Shown here piece after piece: positions 57,184 to 64,000 of a stretch of 64,000 nt of DNA. The stretch is taken from assembly GCA_033296885.1 (NCBI GenBank), contig MU863943.1:124001-188000 (forward strand), written 5' to 3'. Position numbers and translations under genes: made by a program. How positions within the stretch are numbered: position 1 is the stretch's first letter; each line of letters starts with the position of its first letter. Under the pieces are notes generated by a model that had not been told where the DNA came from, searched no databases, and saw only the letters and a program-made list of their open reading frames with translations. The DNA comes from Triangularia verruculosa. Taxonomy: Eukaryota; Ascomycota; Sordariomycetes; Sordariales; Podosporaceae.

Positions 57184-58193
57184 GGTGGACCTAATTGGTG
57201 TGTTCTTGCCCTCGTCGACGAAATGGAGGGTCTTAGAATGATCTTTGAAGCGGCCGGTTCGTCCTGGTATGGGCAAGCAGTATTGGGCTGAATATCGAGG
57301 CCTTGCTGCTGGGCTCTCCTGGCCCAGAGGCGGGGTCGATCGCTAGAAGAGTGGCTATTGTCAGGGTGGATTCTGGAGCCCTGGGAACTGCAAGCACCAA
57401 ACTGGCGATGACTGCTGGGTCGCCGTCGCCGGCCAATCAGGCCTCCTGTAAGCAGCGCAAGCGCTGTGGCTGCGATAGTTCGACGCCCGCATACCGACCT
57501 CAACCAACTACTGGCTCAGGGCTCTCGCCTTGACTAACGACTAGCTCAGAGGAAGCCGTAAGATTCAATAGTGTGGTCTTCAAAGCTTCCCTCTTCTTTT
57601 CTGCCTTACTTGTAAGGCTGAAAGAAGAGAAGCTAGAAGACTTTCCATTTCAGGTGCAGCAGCGAGGCAGGTTGCCATGGAGCCAATTATTGTGAAGAGG
57701 ACTAACTCGGCGGCCAAGTGCCTCGCCCACGAAGACGCGGTTTTCGGAAGAGAGTTTCTCTCAGTTTTCGCTTGGCCCATTGGGTACCTACCTTACCGTC
57801 TACCTATCTGCAGCCAGAACCACAACAAGGAGAGCCAGGAACGGCCTTCTTATAATGAATGAAAATAAGGCATTAGGCTCGGCATTGAATTCCCGTTGCT
57901 CTGCAGCTGGTGTGCCAGTGTCCAGGATAAGGCTTCCAGTCCGATATGTAAGACAGGAGGTTTTACTGATTGGGCATGGGCGACCTTCGATATCGTCATG
58001 GAAAAGGGTTGTCTCCCACTCCTTCTTCCAACCGAGAGGGCGACAAGGGAACTTTTCCGACCTCAGACAGAGATTCGATGGCCAGATCGAAGAACCCTTG
58101 GGCCTATTCTTGTTTTGTTGGCTTACAATGGCCAGTGAATGTAAACGGGAGTCGCAAATCGGACCGCTTTCGCAACCGATCGTATGATTATCC
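57184..58193. other. Intergenic, no supported gene
   Basis: About 1 kb upstream of the ankyrin gene. Short frames only. Confidence 0.5.
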
Positions 58194-58724
58194 TCAGAAG
58201 AGCTCCTGTCCAGATTTGAGGCTTCGCCTTTGGGCTGGGCTGCTCGCCACCGTCGGGGTCGAGGCCGCCGGCTGCGCAGGGGGTGACGACTGCAGCAGCC
58301 GGGGGCGCCGAGCGCTCGGCGGCATGCCTTCGGGGGATGGATGTGCGGAGCCGGCCTCCGACATCGTCAGCGAGAAGTCGCGCTTGGTTCCGGACGGGTA
58401 GGGGAGGCTCAGCCGTCCGCTGCCGCCCCAGAGCAATGATGTCCAGGCGCAGTCGCAGCTGTCCTTGTATCTGGCCCACGCCGGAGCTGCGGGGGGCATC
58501 GCGATGATGACCGGCGTGCACCGGCCGGCGCGAACGAGCGGGCGCAACCAGCCGGCTGCCTTCTGTATGTCGTCCACGGCCGCGCAGCGAAAGATGACGC
58601 ACGCGGCGTCGACGGGGCTGTCGGCCGCCGTCAGCTCCGACGTCTCCGTCGCCACGCCATTCTTGGCGATGAATGAAAGATTGAGGATTGAAGTTCTGCA
58701 CAGTCGAGACCATATTTTGATCAT
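58194..58724 (-). other. GC-rich open frame of unknown coding status
   Basis: The open frame codes 176 aa in a locally GC-rich patch. The middle (SPVDAACVIFRCAAVDDIQKA, LRPLVRAGRCTPVIIAMPPAA) looks like a real protein fold, while the ends are Ser/Pro-rich. It is not identified. A longer frame on the same strand in another phase (58123-58788) has poorer composition. Confidence 0.25.
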
Positions 58725-58763
58725 TGTTTCTATTGGAGAGGTGTCGAAATGCTGGCTGGGAGA

Positions 58764-59361
58764 CTACGCCGGCAACTCTGAGAAACAATTCAGATATGTC
58801 GATGAAAAGAAGGGTAAAACTGTTCGTTTTGCCGATCCTCTGTCATCTGGCCCAACTGAGATTGTCATTCCTGGTGGCTCTGGGGCAAATTTTTCTGGCC
58901 GTCTTGACGAGTTCTGGGCAATTGAACCAGCAGTATTCACGTCAATTTTTGAAGTAATTGTTTTCGGAGTAACGTGACCGCGTCGTCGCCGTCGAGTGCA
59001 TTTCAAGAACCCTGCACCGTCGGTTCTCGTAAAATCCACGGTTGACAGGTCTGCAGTGAACCTTTTGATTACGTTTCTCTCATCAGCAGTTATCCGAGCC
59101 ATTGTCGAAGTCCTTTCGAAAACCATTCCTGTTTTGACCACGACAACACCTTTCAAGGAGAAGCTTCTCATTACAACCCCGACGTACTCTCTTGCCATCC
59201 ATCATTCGACTGACGAGCTCTAGGTAGAGTTGGAGCTGGGCGTTGTACGGTGTCATAATTAGCACACAATTTGGCTGTTTAGTGAGGCTCTGTAGTGTGT
59301 CGTCGCGGATGGAGCCAGCAGCCGCTCCCAGTTCGAAACCTCTTTGGACTGCCCCGACCAC
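58764..59361 (-). pseudogene. Possible broken helicase-like gene fragment
   Basis: One phase carries CVLIMTPYNAQLQLYLELVS, reminiscent of the xxTPYNAQ motif of superfamily 1 (Upf1/Sen1-like) helicases, and ends shortly after. The adjacent phase continues from about 59198 with an apparent SFxLKGVVVV and ITADERNVIKRFTAD. The switch of frame near 59185-59200 would need a frameshift. The match is weak, and both the helicase identity and the frameshift are inferences. Confidence 0.3.
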
Positions 59362-59718
59362 TCCTATTGCCTGAGTCTAGCTGCCAGTGGTTTCTCGTAT
59401 GGCCCCTCCGCTTTCGTCGCGCTCCAGCTCCTTCTTTGCTTCTCCCAACCCAAATCCCAACCCAAATCCCGGCCCACAAAGCCCCGACGAACCCATCGCG
59501 ACCTCGTCGTCATTCATCTCCCGTGGATGTCGCCGGATGATTCTGACCAGGTCGTCGACGCCGGTCTCGTCGCCGCTGTCAATCCTCGACCTCTCCAGCA
59601 GGGCTCGGGAGAGATGTTCCTCCTGGTCCATGGACGGCAAGTCCTACCCGTTGTCCGTTGTGAATGGTGCAGATAGTACAGGGGTTTGAAGACGCGGAGC
59701 AGCACTGTCGCGTGCCTC

Positions 59719-60174
59719 TCATCCACATCCGCGTAGATGCGCTTCGAGGCCGTGTTTTCTCGTTGCTTGTTCGCGTTGTTTGCGGGCTCGCGCGGAGGCA
59801 GAACTGTAGCCGGCGAGCGCACGAGAGGACCCATCGAGGCGATGCAATGAGACATTGGGGCACTTCTCGTCCAGGCCTCTCCCTCTCTTGAGACCTAGCA
59901 GGCACGCTTGTGTGCAGTATTGCCTGGTGGGCTCCGGGTCAGCCATGGCGACATACTCGTCCTCGCCACCACTCGACGGACCGCGCCTCCGCCTGTCAGC
60001 CGCCAGCTTTGAGTGAGATGCGCCGCGTTCCGAACGGTCCTCTTCGTCGTGTTCGTCATGCTCGTACTGGTCAGAGGCGGGGTCGCTCGAGATTTGTTGA
60101 GCTGGCGAAAGATCGGGAGTGCCGGAAAGTCGATGGGAATGATGATGCCAACGCGATTTCCCCGCAGGAAGCAT
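59719..60174 (-). pseudogene. Fragment resembling a fungal kinase-like protein family
   Basis: The frame includes RQYCTQACLLGLKRGRGLDE directly followed by KCPNVSLHR, a signature I associate with fungal proteins that continue into a kinase-like (APH-type) domain. The upstream part is acidic and Ser/Arg-rich, as in those proteins. The frame stops soon after the signature, and the expected kinase-like domain is not seen in any phase, so it is probably truncated or frameshifted. An unknown intron is the alternative. Confidence 0.4.
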
Positions 60175-61045
60175 TGGTGAGTTTGGTTAAGGTGATAAGC
60201 TGGGTGGTTGCTACAGGGTTGGTTGTAAATAGAAGTGCTTGTCGTGATGGGCAGCATGATGGAAGAGGTGCCTGGAATTGGTGTTGCGGTGCTGCAAGCT
60301 AGGCAGAAGCAAAGAATTTCTGACCACCGGTTGAGTTTTTCATCTGCCCCACAGTATTCTGAGAGGGAGGAACGAACAATATACCTGCCTCAAAAGTTAA
60401 AATTGGCCAGTGGGCAAAAGGCAGAGCATCGACTGGACATCACCTGATATAACACATGGAAAGAGAATTACTCCACTCTTTCCTCCTTTCAACAGAAATA
60501 TTCTTTATCCATTCCTTTCTAGTTTCCCTTCTGTCAATTCTTAACCCCTAAGTCTCCCATTCCGTATTTTATCTCTGACTTCAACAAAACGTCGTGGAGT
60601 TATTTAAAAATCGATATTTCTATTACCCTAAATTAAACTTCGTGGGGAGCTCCTTCTCTTGGAGGCAATGGACTGTCATGATCGGCTTTTCCTCATCTAA
60701 AGTTCGCGGAAGAGCCAACTAGACTCATCATCACTCTTGCCATTCCTCTTAGAACTGGTTCAACTTCCCTAAAGACAGAGCCCTTACTCCATACCCATAA
60801 GACACCTGCTCGAGAATGGATAAATTCTCTAGTAGAACACGGGCGGTTATAGACTTGTCCTCTTTGCTTTGTCTTTCGCTTAGAGTGCCGTGGACTTTAT
60901 GAAATCTAGGGAGCTGTGATGCTATTGACAGCAGATCTGGGATCAGAAACCGAATTAGAGTCAATGTCTATGTGTCTGACCATCAGCACCATTGAAAAGA
61001 AGAGTGGGTGAGTATTAGCGCTACTTCTACTACCTAGGTACTGCC

Positions 61046-61657
61046 TCAACCAGACCCAACGACCTGGGTGTCTTCATCTCCATCCAACAAGTCATCCAAC
61101 ATCCTGCGCGGTCTGATCCTCCCTGTCCGGTGGTCCTTCTTCCACATCATCGGCCGGTTGGGCAACTAGTCGGTACGGCGGTAAAATTGAGGAGGCCAGA
61201 TTGAAGCACCGTTGGGGGCATCTCGGGATCGGTGGCGCATGACAGTGATAGCAAGCAGACGAGAACGCAACTCGCAGATGGCATGACCACAGTCACGGCC
61301 CACCAGATGGTCCTCCGGTTCGATACAAGTCTCGACCTTGACGCTGGGGCTCTTGGAAATAGGTGTAGACGGGCGAATGGCAGGACTGAACTTAATATGA
61401 GGGCTGACGTCGGTGTTATTATCGAGCATAGGGGCTGATTGACGGGTAGTGGGTTCTGGTTCTCCTTTCGTCTGCGGGTTCGAGTCCGTAACATGCTTGA
61501 GAACAGGTGTGGATGAATGGTTTGTGTTTGTTGTCGGCGAGCTGCTTTGGGCTAGGAGATGGCGCTTTGGAGTTGTGGTCGAGCCTGTGGTCGCGTGACC
61601 CGTCCCGTGAGACGGCGACGAAGAAGGCGCGCGAGCGCTCTCGAGATTGGAGGCCAT
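61046..61657 (-). pseudogene. Broken paralogue of the 51 kb hypothetical gene
   Basis: From the Met at 61657 the frame runs about 163 codons to a TAG near 61168, then reads on in the same phase to TGA at 61046. The sequence across the stop matches the 51 kb protein. Before it are CGHAICELRSRLLAITVMRH and PNGASIWPP. After it are LPNRPMMWKKDHRTGRIRP. At the stop, the homologue has Trp (TGG). A single TGG-to-TAG change (C-to-T on the opposite strand) would account for it. An active truncated product is not excluded. Confidence 0.55.
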
Positions 61658-62179
61658 TATGCTGTGATGGAGCTGATAGGGCGATCTTTGGGTTTGGCAA
61701 CTTGTGATTCTCTTGAAGAAAAGCGGTGGTTTGTTGATATTGGCTGAAGTCACCAAGCATGCCAGACTGTGTGCTTTTTTGGAGGATGCACTCTCGCGGT
61801 GGCTCCCTTAGGAGATAACTAATCTTAGAAGTGAATCGGAGGGACCAGAGCAACATAACAGAGGGAGCAACGATTTCATTTCCAAGATGCCTCAACCATC
61901 AAACACCGGCACCGACAGGCTCGCACGCCAACTGACTGTTTCCCAGCCAAAACGAGGGCATCTTTTACTAGGTTCCTTCCCACAAGCAGCGCCGCAGCGC
62001 AATGTGCGTAAATTGCAGTATCATTGCAACTATAAGTTCGGAAGCAGGATCTGGAGAATATGCGCCTTGGCTGGCGATTAATACAACAACCCTTTGAGAT
62101 TGTCAATAAGGAAGGACATTTATATATTTTGAAGATCACCGAAGGATGGAGAATGAGAGACGTGTTCCACACTGACAGA

Positions 62180-62700
62180 CTGAGAAGGTACCAGGGACCT
62201 ACCTAGGTAGTTAATAAGGACGAAGTTTAAGGTGATCAAAGTATTTCAGATTTTCTTTTAATGGTTAAGAAAGGGATTAATTCATTAGGTACCTGATTTA
62301 AAAGTGAAAGGTCGTCGTTATTGTGAATAGCGGTCATGGTAATAACGAAATGTTTAAAACTTACAAGACGCAGTTACGTACCTAGGTAGGTCAAGAAGAA
62401 GAAAAGCAGAAGAATGGGTATTCGGTTTAAATCTACCTACCTAGTCAATGGCTCTGACGCTGAGGTGGGCAAACCGGCTACCCAAACCAAACCAAGTATG
62501 ACGAGGTAGCTAAGCCAAACAGGCAATAAGAAGGTATAGGGAACTATGCCTTGCAGTTAGAATGGTAGGTACCTGACTGAACTATGGAGGACTATGCTTT
62601 GGAAGAAAGTGTGGAAAGGAAACCAGTATATAAACCTTGACTTGTCTTGACTTGCCTTAGGTAACTTAAAAGAGAGAAAACAGGACACGTCAAACATGCT
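62180..62700. other. AT-rich tract with CCTAGGTA-type repeats
   Basis: Palindromic CCTACCTAGGTAG-like sequences occur at about 62203, 62380 and 62436, in generally AT-rich non-coding DNA. This may be a decayed repeat. Confidence 0.4.
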
Positions 62701-62726
62701 GTAAAATCATAAATAAGTGCTGCGTT

Positions 62727-63341
62727 TCAACATCTGCCAATGCCACCAAAATTATCCCCTGGGGGTGGGCTGCTAAGCAACCATGATCCGACCCCCAGAA
62801 CATAGTAAACCGTCTCTGGGGCTGGGACAGACGGAATGACACTACCCGTCACTGTGATTACATGTCCCTGCATATCCCTAAGCTTTATATTAATGTCTTT
62901 GGACCCAGCAATCGAACCGTGTCGGATGGCATCGGTGCCACCTATAATATCGGGATGGCTGAAATTCATCAAGATAGAAGCCGCACCGAATTTCGGGACG
63001 GCAAATGAGAATCTGCCAATGAAAATAGGCGTGAATACCGTCGTCCATGGTGAGATCGAACATGAAGTTGCCATGCCCATGAGTTTCCATAGTTCCGGAT
63101 GCGGTACAAGGAGAGGCAATGGGCTCAGACATCTAACATTATACGTTAGACACAACTCAATCGGGGGAACCCTAATCTCAAGTTCGTATACCATAGATTC
63201 AGGTTTTTGGGAAACGGGGAGACAGATCACTTTGTTAGGGCCAGGTATATGGCTGATAACCCACGCCCTCGGCGCTAATAAGCTTAGAATACAACGGCTT
63301 TCTTCGAGAACCCAGATGCGCAGGCTTCTAACATAATCCAA
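62727..63341 (-). CDS. Hypothetical open frame, possibly broken gene
   Basis: The frame codes 204 aa. Its second half reads like a folded beta-rich protein (RFSFAVPKFGAASILMNFSH, INIKLRDMQGHVITVTGSVI). The other phase around 62890-63132 also reads plausibly (THGHGNFMFDLTMDDGIHAY), so one base may have been gained or lost near 63010, or an intron missed. Not identified. Confidence 0.3.
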   Translation of the reverse strand: MDYVRSLRIWVLEESRCILSLLAPRAWVISHIPGPNKVICLPVSQKPESMVYELEIRVPPIELCLTYNVRCLSPLPLLVPHPELWKLMGMATSCSISPWTTVFTPIFIGRFSFAVPKFGAASILMNFSHPDIIGGTDAIRHGSIAGSKDINIKLRDMQGHVITVTGSVIPSVPAPETVYYVLGVGSWLLSSPPPGDNFGGIGRC

Positions 63342-63689
63342 GATAAAAGGAAGAACACGTACTTCTCTCGCTAGGTTCTAACCTACCTTATCACTTTAAA
63401 ACTGGAAGTTGGGGCAGGAGGTGTGATAAGCGCTGCAATATCAGAGCTTAGAACTTCGTGGTTCAACAGCCTTAAAGTCCTTGTTCCCTCATCCTTTTCG
63501 TTTATCCTTTCCAACGGGTATTTATCCCCTTGAAGCAGTTTATGCCGAGTTGCCTTAGGTCTCTAGGTCCTTGCTTGCCAAGGCTTTACGTGTCAATATT
63601 TTAAACGCAAGCTGATAATATCTCTGCCGAAAACCCCCAACGTGGAATTCATAGGGGTAGCTATAGCGGAGCCCGCTTATAGGGAATAC

Positions 63690-63729
63690 ATGGATGGGGT
63701 CCGCTGACAAGGAATGTCAGCCCATCCAT
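63690..63729. other. Strong DNA/RNA hairpin
   Basis: ATGGATGG (63690-63697) pairs with CCATCCAT (63722-63729), and GCTGACA (63703-63709) pairs with TGTCAGC (63715-63721), around a 5-base loop. The only unpaired part of the stem is a 5-base bulge on the left arm. No coding frame spans it. It could be part of a decayed repeat or transposon, or a structured RNA. Confidence 0.6.
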
Positions 63730-64000
63730 AAGCTTTTTAGGGGTGGGCTTTGCCCGGACCAGCCTTTTTAATATGGGCTTAGCTAGTTGCCCGTGTAAAC
63801 TGCCAGGTTGATAGGACGGCGTCACACCAGTTCGTTCGAGCTAGTAGCTATTGAAAGAGCAGAGCCAAGAGCTTTCATAGTGCTGATAAGTTCTGCATAC
63901 TCTCCGTGCTGTTTCGTTGTCGTTTGTCATTTATGGTTTAACGTTGCTTACCTACCTGAGCTTTCTTTTTCCACCCAATTGTTGGTCAGGCAGATCAGGT

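Overview
This window comes from a filamentous ascomycete, most likely a Sordariomycete of the Neurospora/Podospora/Chaetomium type. The evidence is short spliceosomal introns (54-86 nt, with a few of 193-408 nt) that have GTRNGT donors and CTAAC-type branch sites, orthologues of fungus-specific proteins (DASH subunit Duo1, SurE-TTL fusion), and a QDE-2-like Argonaute. Exon joins were worked out by hand from splice signals and reading phase. No transcript data were available.

From 1.8 to 41.3 kb the window is a conserved housekeeping block. It holds a SurE/tubulin-tyrosine-ligase-like fusion (-), an uncharacterised basic nuclear-type protein (-), DUO1 (+), RNase H2 subunit B (-), MCM10 (+), a gene-poor 8.5 kb stretch with a tRNA-like gene and a minisatellite, a PMC1-type Ca2+-ATPase (+), a SIR2-family deacetylase (-), a SCY1-like pseudokinase (-), a mitochondrial branched-chain aminotransferase (+), an NDUFB11/ESSS-type complex I subunit (-) and Argonaute (-). 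DUO1, RNH202 and MCM10 all serve chromosome duplication or segregation, and both intergenic promoters here carry an ACGCGT (MCB-like) box, which suggests shared G1/S control.

From 43 kb to the end the window looks like accessory, fast-evolving sequence. It has two small two-TM proteins in tandem, then a run of small, poorly conserved ORFs, nearly all on the minus strand, among which a related flanking sequence of about 50-130 bp recurs. A 1251-aa secretory/TM ankyrin protein of a known fungal family follows. After it come several apparently broken genes: a helicase-like fragment with a frameshift, a piece resembling a fungal kinase-like family, and a paralogue of the 51 kb ORF whose reading frame is broken by TGG-to-TAG. 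TA-rich, low-complexity tracts and a strong hairpin near the right edge suggest old repeats.

The best candidate for something undescribed is the minus-strand array at 45.4-51.4 kb together with its paralogue at 61 kb: a family with a conserved C-terminal motif (C-x-C-G, RLxAxTVMRH, PNGxSI, PP, RPxxWKKD) that I do not recognise.
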